Shown here piece after piece: positions 9,591 through 17,453 of a stretch of DNA of 64,000 nucleotides. A program made the translations under genes and the position numbers. A model generated the notes under the pieces. That model saw only the letters and a program-made list of their open reading frames with translations, was not told the DNA's origin and did no database searches. The stretch comes from Parabacteroides goldsteinii. GTDB lineage: Bacteria > Bacteroidota > Bacteroidia > Bacteroidales > Tannerellaceae. The first letter of the stretch is position 1. Every line of letters starts with the position of its first letter. The stretch spans positions 290,325-354,324 of the forward strand of contig NZ_JADNBB010000003.1 of NCBI RefSeq assembly GCF_015550595.1. Direction: 5' to 3'.

Positions 9591-10462
9591 TCCTTTATCA
9601 GTTTCAATAAATATTGACCATATTGATTCTTGATCATTGGGGCAGCAAGCTCTTTCAGTTTAACCGCATCGATCCAGCCTTTCCGGAAAGCTATTTCCTC
9701 CAAACAAGCGACTTTCAGTCCCTGACGTTTTTCAATCACCTCGACAAAGGTAGAAGCTTCCGAAAGCGAGTCGTGCGTACCTGTATCGAGCCAGGCAAAA
9801 CCACGCCCCAACAGTTGCACCTTTAGTCCTCCATCGTTCAGAAACTCCTGATTGACTGTTGTGATCTCCAGTTCCCCACGGGATGACGGCTTAATATTCT
9901 TCGCCACTTCAACCACTCTATTCGGATAGAAATAGAGTCCAACAACAGCATAGTTCGATTTCGGAACTTCCGGTTTTTCTTCAATACTCAATACGTTCCC
10001 GTCTTTGTCGAATTCGGCTACTCCATAACGTTCCGGATCGTTCACGTAGTAACCGAACACGGTTGCTTTTTGTTCGTTCTCTACATTGTTAACGGCCTCT
10101 TTTAACATAGCCGTAAAGCTTTGTCCATAGAAAATATTGTCGCCTAAAACCAGGCAAGCCGAGTCATTTCCAATAAATTTCTCCCCGATAATAAAAGCTT
10201 GTGCCAAACCATCAGGCGAAGGTTGCTCAGCATACTCAAAACGGACACCATAATCCGAACCATCTCCCAGTAACCGACGGAATCCCGGCAAATCCTGCGG
10301 AGTAGAAATGATCAATATTTCCCGTATTCCGGCCAGCATAAGAACGGATATTGGATAATAGATCATCGGCTTGTCATAAATCGGCAACAATTGTTTGGAA
10401 ACACCCTTGGTGATTGGATACAAACGGGTACCCGAACCTCCTGCCAGTACAATACCTTTCAT
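9587..10462 (-). CDS. rfbA: Glucose-1-phosphate thymidylyltransferase
   Basis: 291 residues, standard length. Makes dTDP-glucose from dTTP and glucose-1-phosphate, the entry to dTDP-rhamnose. The nucleotidyltransferase signature GGSGTRL (8-14) and [15 protein letters not shown] follow each other, with the LGDNIFYG metal site and the EEKPE substrate loop. rfbB, rfbC and rfbD are not in this window, so only the first step is here. It heads the rfbA-fcl-gmd operon. Confidence 0.97.
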   Translation of the reverse strand: MKGIVLAGGSGTRLYPITKGVSKQLLPIYDKPMIYYPISVLMLAGIREILIISTPQDLPGFRRLLGDGSDYGVRFEYAEQPSPDGLAQAFIIGEKFIGNDSACLVLGDNIFYGQSFTAMLKEAVNNVENEQKATVFGYYVNDPERYGVAEFDKDGNVLSIEEKPEVPKSNYAVVGLYFYPNRVVEVAKNIKPSSRGELEITTVNQEFLNDGGLKVQLLGRGFAWLDTGTHDSLSEASTFVEVIEKRQGLKVACLEEIAFRKGWIDAVKLKELAAPMIKNQYGQYLLKLIKE

Positions 10463-10505
10463 AAGAGCAGACTTTTTCTTGTGTATAATTTATTTTAACA
10501 GAGGA

Positions 10506-10513
10506 CAAATGTA
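10506..10513 (-). promoter_or_regulatory. -7 box for the rfbA-fcl-gmd operon
   Basis: The minus strand reads TACATTTG, matching TAnnTTTG, about 44 bp before the rfbA start. No clear TTTG -33 element is visible at the expected distance. Confidence 0.5.
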
Positions 10514-10562
10514 TATAAAATATTCCGGTTTGCCTTTACCTTAAAACCTTTCTTTCCTAAGC

Positions 10563-10591
10563 TTTGTTACAGTATAAATTCTTTAATTTTT
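10563..10591 (+). promoter_or_regulatory. Probable promoter for the HdeD-like gene
   Basis: TTTG at 10563-10566, 17 bp, then TAATTTTT at 10584-10591, which lacks only the final G of the -7 consensus. The start codon is at 10606. Confidence 0.45.
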
Positions 10592-10605
10592 AAAAGTTAC
10601 TCAAT

Positions 10606-11184
10606 ATGAATGCATTTAACGAAAAAATTAGTTCCGCCGTACAGAATTGGTGGGTTTCACTTCTCCTGGGATTACTCTATATCCTGATTGCCATATGCCT
10701 AATGTTTACACCACTGGCCAGTTATGTTGCTTTAAGTATTCTTTTCAGTGTTGCCATGTTCGTTAGCGGTACGCTCGAGATACTGTTTGCCGTATCGAAT
10801 CGGAAGCATATTTCCAGCTGGGGTTGGTATCTGGCTGGCGGTATCATTGATCTGATACTCGGTATTTATCTGATGGCTAGTCCGGGGCTAAGTATGACTG
10901 TCCTTCCCTTCATCCTGGCTTTCTGGCTAATGTTTAGAGGCTTCTCCTCTACCGGTTATGCAATGGACCTGAAACGGTTCGGGACCGGCAACTGGGGTTG
11001 GTATATGGCTTTCGGTATCCTGGCTATTATTTGCAGTATTGCAATTATCTGGCAACCGGGATTAGGAGTTTTCACACTAGTTTATATGATTGCCTACGCA
11101 CTGCTTATCATCGGTATTTTCCGGGTTATGCTCTCTTTTGAACTGAGAAGCTTACATAAGAGATATGAAAATAGTACCCGGTAA
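10606..11184 (+). CDS. HdeD-family (DUF308) membrane protein
   Basis: 192 residues with six hydrophobic helices arranged as three pairs, and short repeats of the pattern W-G-W-Y-[LM]-A (WGWYLAGGI near 67, WGWYMAFGI near 131). HdeD of enteric bacteria is linked to acid resistance at high cell density; the biochemical role of the family is not known. It is divergent from rfbA and stands alone. Downstream is the palindrome array at 11285-11399. Confidence 0.82.
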   Translation: MNAFNEKISSAVQNWWVSLLLGLLYILIAICLMFTPLASYVALSILFSVAMFVSGTLEILFAVSNRKHISSWGWYLAGGIIDLILGIYLMASPGLSMTVLPFILAFWLMFRGFSSTGYAMDLKRFGTGNWGWYMAFGILAIICSIAIIWQPGLGVFTLVYMIAYALLIIGIFRVMLSFELRSLHKRYENSTR

Positions 11185-11284
11185 TTCTTACGGATAACTT
11201 TGTTATAAATAGAATCCTGTATATGTAATAACACATTTCCTGTTATTATGTATACGGGATTATTTCATACTACAGAAGAACGGC

Positions 11285-11399
11285 AACTCTGCTACAGTAG
11301 AGTTTTTTCCCCACTTAAATGGGACTTTTCCCCCATATATATGGGTATTATTCCCCACATAAATGGGGTGTTTTCCCCACTCATGTCAAAAAGGTGGGG
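11285..11399. repeat. Array of 16-bp hyphenated palindromes, exact 22-bp period
   Basis: Units begin at 11287, 11309, 11331, 11353 and 11375, each exactly 22 bp apart. Units 2-4 read CCCCA-cttaaa-TGGGa, CCCCA-tatata-TGGGt and CCCCA-cataaa-TGGGG. The first unit has different arms (AACTCT/AGAGTT, 11285-11304) but is in phase. The last keeps CCCCA and finds its TGGGG partner 9 bp late (11395-11399). The 6-bp spacers are T-rich (tttttt, cttttc, attatt, tgtttt). It lies between the HdeD-like stop and the promoter of the OPT gene. No protein in the family of known repeats explains it; a small frame crossing it (11248-11448) is not credible. Confidence 0.85.
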
Positions 11400-11483
11400 C
11401 TTTTGTTTCACAGCAATAATAGAACTATTCTTCCCGAACATCTGCTAAATATCCCTGTCTACCATTCTTACCTGCCTTAATCA

Positions 11484-11514
11484 TTTGTTCAATAAAAAAA
11501 ATAACGTAGTTTTG
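11484..11514 (+). promoter_or_regulatory. Consensus promoter for the OPT transporter
   Basis: TTTG (11484-11487), 19-bp spacer, TAGTTTTG (11507-11514): a full match to the Bacteroides consensus. The leader is about 60 nt. The rest of 11185-11579 holds only the palindrome array. Confidence 0.7.
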
Positions 11515-11578
11515 TAACGCTATAAAAAAACGGGAAAACACATTTCAGATTAAATCTAACTAAAAAATAATAGTCACC

Positions 11579-13576
11579 GTGAAGAAGGAAGATGAAGAAA
11601 AGGTAAGCGGGCTACCGGAAAATGCCTACAGAGAACTCAAAGAAGGAGAAGTTTATAACCCCATTATGTCACCCGAGAAGCAATACAAGGAAGTGACTCC
11701 GTGGTCTGTATTCTGGGGGCTGGTAATGGCCGTAATATTCAGTGCCGCTGCTGCCTATCTGGGATTAAAAGTCGGACAGGTATTCGAAGCTGCTATTCCT
11801 ATCGCCATCATTGCCGTAGGTTTATCGAGTGGACTTAAGCGAAAAAATGCATTGGGGGAAAACGTTATTATCCAATCTATCGGAGCTTGTAGCGGCGTAA
11901 TCGTAGCCGGAGCCATCTTCACCCTCCCTGCCCTTTATATCTTGCAGGATAAATATCCTGAGATTTCCATCAACTTTTTTGAAGTATTTATGAGTTCGTT
12001 GCTGGGAGGTATTCTTGGTATCCTATTATTGATCCCATTCCGGAAATACTTTGTTTCAGATATGCACGGCAAATATCCGTTCCCGGAAGCTACAGCCACT
12101 ACGCAGGTGCTGGTTTCCGGTGAAAAAGGCGGCAGTCAGGCAAAACCTCTTATTCTGGCTGGTCTGATCGGCGGTCTGTACGATTTCATTATAGCAACCT
12201 TCGGTTGGTGGAGCGAAACAATAAGCACGCGTATTGTCGGAGTCGGTGAAATGCTGGCAGACAAAGCAAAAGTGGTAATGAAAGTAAATACCGGAGCAGC
12301 CGTACTGGGACTCGGTTATATCATCGGTTTGAAATATTCCGCAATTATCTGTGCCGGCTCATTCCTGGTATGGTTAGTTATTATTCCGTTAATGTCTGCT
12401 TTTTTCGGCTCTGACGTGCTGACTTTAGGAAATGACGCAATCACAGCAACAGTTGGCAGTATGAGCGCAGAACAGATATTTACTACTTACGCCCGCCATA
12501 TCGGTATCGGAGGTATTGCAACTGCCGGTGTAATCGGTATTATCAATTCATGGGGAATTATTCGCGGGGCTGTCGGCCTGGCAGCCAAAGAGTTGAAAGG
12601 TAAAAATACGGAAGTTGATATGGAAACGATACGTACACAGAAAGATTTATCGATGAAGATCATCACGATCGGTATTTTTGCTACGCTGATCGTTACTTAC
12701 CTGTTCTTCCACTTCGGAGTATTGGATAACTGGTATTATGCCTTGATCGGTCTGTTGATCGTCGGTATTATAGCATTCCTGTTTACAACTGTTGCAGCCA
12801 ATGCCATTGCTATCGTAGGAACCAACCCGGTTTCCGGTATGACACTGATGACACTGATCTTATCGTCGATTATCCTGGTTGCTGCAGGTCTGAAAGGAAC
12901 TGCAGGTATGGTATCGGCATTGATTATCGGAGGTGTTGTTTGTACAGCATTGTCTATGGCCGGCGGTTTTATTACCGACCTGAAAATCGGTTACTGGCTG
13001 GGAAGTACACCGGCCAAACAGCAGACCTGGAAATTCCTCGGAACACTTGTTTCAGCCGCTACCGTAGGTGGTGTAATCCTGATCCTGAACCAGACATACG
13101 GTTTTACAACCGGACAACTGGCTGCACCCCAAGCCAACGCTATGGCAGCTGTTATCGAGCCACTGATGAGTGGCTCGGGAGCACCCTGGGTGCTTTACGG
13201 TATTGGAGCCGTACTGGCCATTATCCTGAATTTCTGTAAGATTCCGGCATTGGCTTTCGCACTGGGTATGTTTATCCCGATGGAACTGAACACTCCGTTG
13301 TTGATCGGTGGAGCCATCAGCTGGTATGTAGGAAGCCGCAGTAAAGACCAGGCACTTAACACAGTACGTTTGGAGAAAGGGACGCTGCTTGCTTCCGGAT
13401 TCATTGCCGGAGGTGCTTTGATGGGAGTTATCAGCGCTGCCTTACGATTCGGCGGTATCAACCTTGTTAATGAGAAATGGCTGGAAGGGAACTTTGCGGA
13501 GCCGTTAGCTGTTGTAATGTATATAGCATTGATGGCTTACCTGGCGATAAGTTCACTGAAAGCAAAAAAAGAATAA
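11579..13576 (+). CDS. OPT-family oligopeptide transporter
   Basis: 665 residues starting at GTG; the nearby ATG at 11592 is out of frame. About 15 hydrophobic segments are visible. The family signature NPxSG appears as TNPVSGMTL in the middle, and EATATTQVL near residue 170 matches the conserved PEA-A region. It probably imports small peptides across the inner membrane. The second half of the N-terminal 25 residues is highly charged and cytoplasmic. Its own promoter lies upstream. The SpoIID-like gene follows 8 bp later, so the two are likely co-transcribed, hinting at recycling of cell-wall peptides (inference). Confidence 0.9.
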   Translation: MKKEDEEKVSGLPENAYRELKEGEVYNPIMSPEKQYKEVTPWSVFWGLVMAVIFSAAAAYLGLKVGQVFEAAIPIAIIAVGLSSGLKRKNALGENVIIQSIGACSGVIVAGAIFTLPALYILQDKYPEISINFFEVFMSSLLGGILGILLLIPFRKYFVSDMHGKYPFPEATATTQVLVSGEKGGSQAKPLILAGLIGGLYDFIIATFGWWSETISTRIVGVGEMLADKAKVVMKVNTGAAVLGLGYIIGLKYSAIICAGSFLVWLVIIPLMSAFFGSDVLTLGNDAITATVGSMSAEQIFTTYARHIGIGGIATAGVIGIINSWGIIRGAVGLAAKELKGKNTEVDMETIRTQKDLSMKIITIGIFATLIVTYLFFHFGVLDNWYYALIGLLIVGIIAFLFTTVAANAIAIVGTNPVSGMTLMTLILSSIILVAAGLKGTAGMVSALIIGGVVCTALSMAGGFITDLKIGYWLGSTPAKQQTWKFLGTLVSAATVGGVILILNQTYGFTTGQLAAPQANAMAAVIEPLMSGSGAPWVLYGIGAVLAIILNFCKIPALAFALGMFIPMELNTPLLIGGAISWYVGSRSKDQALNTVRLEKGTLLASGFIAGGALMGVISAALRFGGINLVNEKWLEGNFAEPLAVVMYIALMAYLAISSLKAKKE

Positions 13577-13584
13577 GATAAATA

Positions 13585-14898
13585 ATGGATGCACCGGTAG
13601 TTAATGTTGGGATTATGACGCAGAAGGCTGTCTCTTTCGTATTCAACGGAGAGTATATCCATACGGAGAATAGTGCCTTCCTGACCGGGGAACAACGAGC
13701 GTTGTTCGTAAACGGGAATATTGTATACAACGGCAAACTGTACAAGGAACTTTTCTTTGAACCGGCTTCACCAGACTCCTCATTCGACCTGAAGGCCGTT
13801 ACAATCGGAGTTGATTTCCACTGGCAGCGCCAGGAGGATCAACGCTTCAAAGGGTCTTTGAACCTGGTAGCAGGAAATGAAGGCATCGTTGTAATCAACA
13901 GTATCGATGTTGAAGAATACCTCACCAGTGTTATCTCGTCGGAGATGAGTGCTACCGCGTCGAAGGAATTGCTGAAAGCACATGCCGTCATCTCACGCAG
14001 CTGGCTGTTAGCCCAGATAGAAAAGAATTTCCGCTTGGGCAATACTTCGGAGAAATACCGGAGTTGTCATCGTGAACATGATCAGTTAATCCGTTGGTAC
14101 GACCGTGAAGACCATACGATGTTCGATGTATGTGCCGATGATCATTGCCAGCGTTACCAGGGTATCACCCGGGCCTCGACACCAATTATCCGGGAAGTGA
14201 TTCATGAAACCCGTGGTGAGATCCTAACGGATGGTGAATCTATTTGCGATACCCGCTTCTCGAAATGTTGCGGAGGCGTAACCGAACAGTTCGAACATTG
14301 CTGGGAACCGGTGCCTCGCTCTTATCTGACAGCTATACGTGACAGTAAAGAAGCCTCTTATCCGGACCTGACCGATCCAATCGAAGCTGAAATGTGGATA
14401 CGCAATTCACCGGAAGCATTTTGTAACACCACCGACAAAGAGATACTGAGCCAGGTATTAAATAACTACGACCAGGAAACAACCAATTTCTACCGTTGGC
14501 GAATCTCTTATACCCAGGCTGAGTTGGCCGAACTGATCCATCGTAAAAGCGGTATCGATTTCGGCGAGATACAAGACCTTATCCCACTGGAAAGGGGTAC
14601 TTCCGGCCGGATAGAAAAGTTGAAAATTATAGGAACACGCCGGATATATACGATCGGTAAGGAGCTGGAGATACGGCGTACATTATCAGAAACGCATCTT
14701 TACAGTTCGGCATTCGTGATAGACAAAGAAGATATCCGTATCAATATCCCTCAACGTTTTATACTGACTGGGGCCGGATGGGGTCATGGTGTGGGGCTTT
14801 GCCAGATCGGAGCTGCGGTAATGGGAGCACAAGGATATTCTTATACGGAAATATTAGCACATTATTTCCGGGGATCACAAATTGAAAAAAGATATTAA
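13585..14898 (+). CDS. SpoIID/LytB-domain protein
   Basis: 437 residues. The SpoIID core is recognisable from VEEYLTSVISSEM (about 108-120) through the AHAVISRSW helix to the C-terminal GAGWGHGVGLCQIGA block. SpoIID proteins of sporulators are lytic transglycosylases that cut glycan strands lacking stem peptides; non-sporulating Bacteroidales carry homologues of unproven role. No signal peptide is visible, unusual for a wall enzyme, so either the location is cytoplasmic or export is by another path. Several Cys residues (CRSCHREH-like region, CCGG) are present. It follows the OPT gene by 8 bp. Confidence 0.85.
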   Translation: MDAPVVNVGIMTQKAVSFVFNGEYIHTENSAFLTGEQRALFVNGNIVYNGKLYKELFFEPASPDSSFDLKAVTIGVDFHWQRQEDQRFKGSLNLVAGNEGIVVINSIDVEEYLTSVISSEMSATASKELLKAHAVISRSWLLAQIEKNFRLGNTSEKYRSCHREHDQLIRWYDREDHTMFDVCADDHCQRYQGITRASTPIIREVIHETRGEILTDGESICDTRFSKCCGGVTEQFEHCWEPVPRSYLTAIRDSKEASYPDLTDPIEAEMWIRNSPEAFCNTTDKEILSQVLNNYDQETTNFYRWRISYTQAELAELIHRKSGIDFGEIQDLIPLERGTSGRIEKLKIIGTRRIYTIGKELEIRRTLSETHLYSSAFVIDKEDIRINIPQRFILTGAGWGHGVGLCQIGAAVMGAQGYSYTEILAHYFRGSQIEKRY

Positions 14899-14910
14899 AC
14901 TTGAAATACT

Positions 14911-14947
14911 AAAAAGGCCGCTGATCTCACGATAGCGGCCTTTTTTT
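14911..14947 (+). terminator. Rho-independent terminator of the OPT-SpoIID operon
   Basis: Stem GGCCGCT (14916-14922) and AGCGGCC (14934-14940) with an A-run before and TTTTTTT after. Strong and canonical. Confidence 0.9.
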
Positions 14948-15163
14948 GTGTTTACCTATCTTATCGGCTACGAGTTGTAGCCGGTTTGTCTTGACTCTCA
15001 CGAGCTCTAACGGTTACAAAGGAACAAACAAAGCTACAAGGTGGCAAACAAAATAGATTAACAGGTGTAATTTACCCACGAAAAGGATAATTATACCGAT
15101 AAAATGGACCTTACTCCGATCAGGAGAGTCGTGATAAAAAGCTTACATTTATATAAAAATAGC
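14948..15163. other. Intergenic region with nested inverted repeats and 20-21-bp periodicity
   Basis: No gene. It contains a perfect hairpin CGGCTAC-gagtt-GTAGCCG (14965-14983). A long-range inverted pair GACTCTC (14993-14999) and GAGAGTC (15124-15130) overlaps a second pair, TCACGA and TCGTGA. Between them is a 20-bp tandem duplication sharing CAAACAAA (15025 and 15045), then three units spaced 21 bp apart (15064, 15085, 15106) of the form GG-N8/9-CC, for example GGATAATTATACC. It may be a decayed relative of the 22-bp arrays. Confidence 0.5.
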
Positions 15164-15171
15164 TATCTTTG
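15164..15171 (+). promoter_or_regulatory. -7 box for the sodium-solute symporter
   Basis: TATCTTTG matches TAnnTTTG, 56 bp before the start codon. The leader contains a small hairpin, GGGG-gatgct-CCCC (15189-15201 region), of unknown role. Confidence 0.55.
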
Positions 15172-15227
15172 TCACCGAACATTTGACGGGGGATGCTCCC
15201 CTGCTCTACTTAAATAAGTCCCGATAA

Positions 15228-16688
15228 ATGAACAGCTATATAATTCTCTCGATCATTGCTATTTATTTTGGTATCCTATTACTCATCGCATGGATCACTG
15301 GAAGAAAGAGCACCAGTAACGATGCTTTTTTTCTTGGTAACCGTAAATCTCCCTGGTATATAGTTTCTATCGGCATGATCGGGACATCGCTCTCAGGAGT
15401 AACATTCGTTTCTGTTCCGGGAATGGTGCGTAGTATAGATATGACTTATATGCAGACGGTCCTGGGATTTTTCTTCGGGTATATATTGATTGCCAAAGTT
15501 CTTCTGCCGCTTTATTATAAACTGCAACTGACTTCCATCTATGCCTATCTGGGTGACCGCATCGGACGGCGAAGCTATAAGACAGGAGCCTCTTTCTTCC
15601 TTCTATCCAAAATTGTAGGAGCAGCAGCAAGGCTTTATCTGGTTGTCCTTATCTTGCAACACTACGTATTCAGTACCTGGAATATTCCTTTCTGGATAAC
15701 TGTCGTAATAAGTATATTCCTTGTTTGGCTTTACACCTATCGAAGTGGTATTAAAACCATCATCTGGACCGACACGCTCCAGGCCCTCTGCCTGGTTGCC
15801 ATGCTGATCGTTATAATCTGGAAGGTGAAAGATGCAATGGAATTGAATATGGATGGTATGGTACAAACACTGGTAGCCAGCCCTCATTTCCGTATTTTTG
15901 AATTTGATGACTGGCATAGTACACAACACTTCGCTAAACAATTCTTCAGCGGCATCTTTATTACCATCGTAATGACCGGACTGGATCAGGATATGATGCA
16001 AAAAAACCTGTCCTGCAAAAGCCTGAAAGATGCGCAAAAGAATATGTACACCTATGGATTTGCCTTCACACCAGTCAATTTCCTGTTTCTTTCGCTGGGT
16101 GTCCTGTTAATATCACTGGCAGCTCAGCAAAACATTGCATTGCCTGCACTGAATGACGATATCCTGCCGATGTTCTGTACCTCCGGAATACTGGGACATT
16201 CTATCCTGATCTTCTTTACCATCGGAATCATCGCAGCAGCATTCAGCAGTGCCGACTCTGCCCTGACGGCACTTACCACCTCCTTTTGCGTTGATATTCT
16301 GGGAGTAGAAAAGGAAGAAGCAAACAAAGCCAAACGTACCCGGTTAATGACTCATTTACTTATCTCGGTGTTGTTTGCAATAATTATCCTTATCTTTAAA
16401 GCCGTAAACAGTCGCAGTGTGATCGATGCTATTTACATGATCGCGTCTTATACGTATGGTCCTTTACTCGGATTATTTGTCTTTGGCCTGTTCACAAAAA
16501 AACAACCACGCGACAAATATGTTCCTTATATATGTATTCTCTCACCACTGATCTGCTTTGCTACGGATTATCTGGTGAAACAATATACAGGCTATGCCTT
16601 CGGTTACGAAATGTTGATGGTAAACGGTGCAATCACCTTCTTTGGACTATGGGTGGCCTCAGTAAAATATAAATCAATAAAAGATTAA
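15228..16688 (+). CDS. Sodium:solute symporter (SSS family)
   Basis: 486 residues with about 13 hydrophobic helices, the SSS (LeuT-fold) pattern. N-terminal features of the family include [15 protein letters not shown] and the [17 protein letters not shown] helix. Gln/Asp in [15 protein letters not shown] and the [13 protein letters not shown] sodium-site helix are intact. Substrate cannot be predicted; relatives carry sugars, sialic acid, proline or pantothenate. EngB begins 5 bp after the stop, so the two share a transcript. Confidence 0.9.
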   Translation: MNSYIILSIIAIYFGILLLIAWITGRKSTSNDAFFLGNRKSPWYIVSIGMIGTSLSGVTFVSVPGMVRSIDMTYMQTVLGFFFGYILIAKVLLPLYYKLQLTSIYAYLGDRIGRRSYKTGASFFLLSKIVGAAARLYLVVLILQHYVFSTWNIPFWITVVISIFLVWLYTYRSGIKTIIWTDTLQALCLVAMLIVIIWKVKDAMELNMDGMVQTLVASPHFRIFEFDDWHSTQHFAKQFFSGIFITIVMTGLDQDMMQKNLSCKSLKDAQKNMYTYGFAFTPVNFLFLSLGVLLISLAAQQNIALPALNDDILPMFCTSGILGHSILIFFTIGIIAAAFSSADSALTALTTSFCVDILGVEKEEANKAKRTRLMTHLLISVLFAIIILIFKAVNSRSVIDAIYMIASYTYGPLLGLFVFGLFTKKQPRDKYVPYICILSPLICFATDYLVKQYTGYAFGYEMLMVNGAITFFGLWVASVKYKSIKD

Positions 16689-16693
16689 CTAAT

Positions 16694-17296
16694 ATGGAAA
16701 TTAAAAGTGCAGAATTTGTTATCAGCAACACGGATGTAAAGAAATGCCCCGCTGGAAACTTTCCGGAGTATGCCTTTATAGGGCGAAGTAATGTAGGCAA
16801 ATCCTCCCTTATCAATATGCTGACCGGCAAGAAAGGTTTGGCCATGACTTCGCAGAAGCCTGGTAAGACATTGCTTATCAATCATTTTATGATTAATAAC
16901 AACTGGTTTCTGGTCGACCTTCCCGGTTATGGCTTTGCCCAGCGCGGAAAAGAAGGGCGGGAGAATATCCAGCGGATTATCGAAGATTATATCCTGGAAC
17001 GCGAACAACTGACCAACCTCTTTGTATTGCTTGACTGTCGCCATGAAGCACAAAAGATCGACCTCGAATTTATGGAATGGCTAGGAGAGAATGGCGTACC
17101 TTTCTCAATCATCTTCACCAAGATAGATAAAATAAGCAAAGGACGTTTGAAAGAAAACCTGAAGGCCTATCAGGACAAGTTACTGGAGAGCTGGGAAGAA
17201 CTTCCTCCTATCCTACTCTCCTCCTCGGAGAAGAAGGAAGGACGCGAAGATATTCTCAGTTATATTGAAGATATAAATAAAAGTTTAAAAGGATAG
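16694..17296 (+). CDS. engB: Ribosome biogenesis GTP-binding protein EngB/YsxC
   Basis: 200 residues. A GTPase needed for large ribosomal subunit assembly. G1 is GRSNVGKS (30-37), G3 is DLPGYGFA, and G4 is FTKIDK. The N-terminal [19 protein letters not shown] block is diagnostic of EngB. It is usually essential. It marks the conserved left flank of the polysaccharide utilisation locus. Confidence 0.97.
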   Translation: MEIKSAEFVISNTDVKKCPAGNFPEYAFIGRSNVGKSSLINMLTGKKGLAMTSQKPGKTLLINHFMINNNWFLVDLPGYGFAQRGKEGRENIQRIIEDYILEREQLTNLFVLLDCRHEAQKIDLEFMEWLGENGVPFSIIFTKIDKISKGRLKENLKAYQDKLLESWEELPPILLSSSEKKEGREDILSYIEDINKSLKG

Positions 17297-17322
17297 AACG
17301 ATCCGGGAGCGACATGGTATCA

Positions 17323-17411
17323 GGTTGCACGGAATCGCCACAATTATGCCGGAGCGGACATTCTGCCGCTCCGTAAGGTTGCGCTTCACCAAGTATAGTT
17401 GCCGTGCGACC
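17323..17411. repeat. GC-rich nested stem-loop element
   Basis: An outer stem GGTTGCACGG (17323-17332) pairs with CCGTGCGACC (17402-17411), with one G-T wobble, and encloses an inner stem CGGAGCGG (17350-17357) / CCGCTCCG (17366-17373). A third related tract, GGTTGCGC, lies at about 17378. The outer right arm overlaps the start of the left 23-bp direct repeat. It is not followed by a T-run, so it is not a simple terminator. It could be a structured RNA, a recombination site or an insertion remnant. Confidence 0.5.
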
Positions 17412-17428
17412 TAAGCCTCCTGAATAAA
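17406..17428 (+). repeat. Left 23-bp direct repeat bounding the polysaccharide utilisation locus
   Basis: Begins GCGACCTAAGCC and ends TCCTGAATAAA. It matches 30310-30332 at 22 of 23 positions (C versus T at the twelfth base). The flanking bases differ at both sites, so the identity is sharply bounded. The interval between the copies contains exactly the regulator, susC, susD and associated genes. Confidence 0.7.
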
Positions 17429-17453
17429 CAACAAGAAAGAATGCCTGTGTAAT

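Noticed and set aside
11248..11448. A 66-codon frame across the CCCCA array
   Set aside because: It lacks a start context, its coding is imposed by the repeats (recurrent SPL and MGI runs), and it matches no protein pattern.
17323..17411. tRNA or known small RNA
   Set aside because: Stem lengths and loops do not fit a cloverleaf, and there is no T-loop GTTCGA box.
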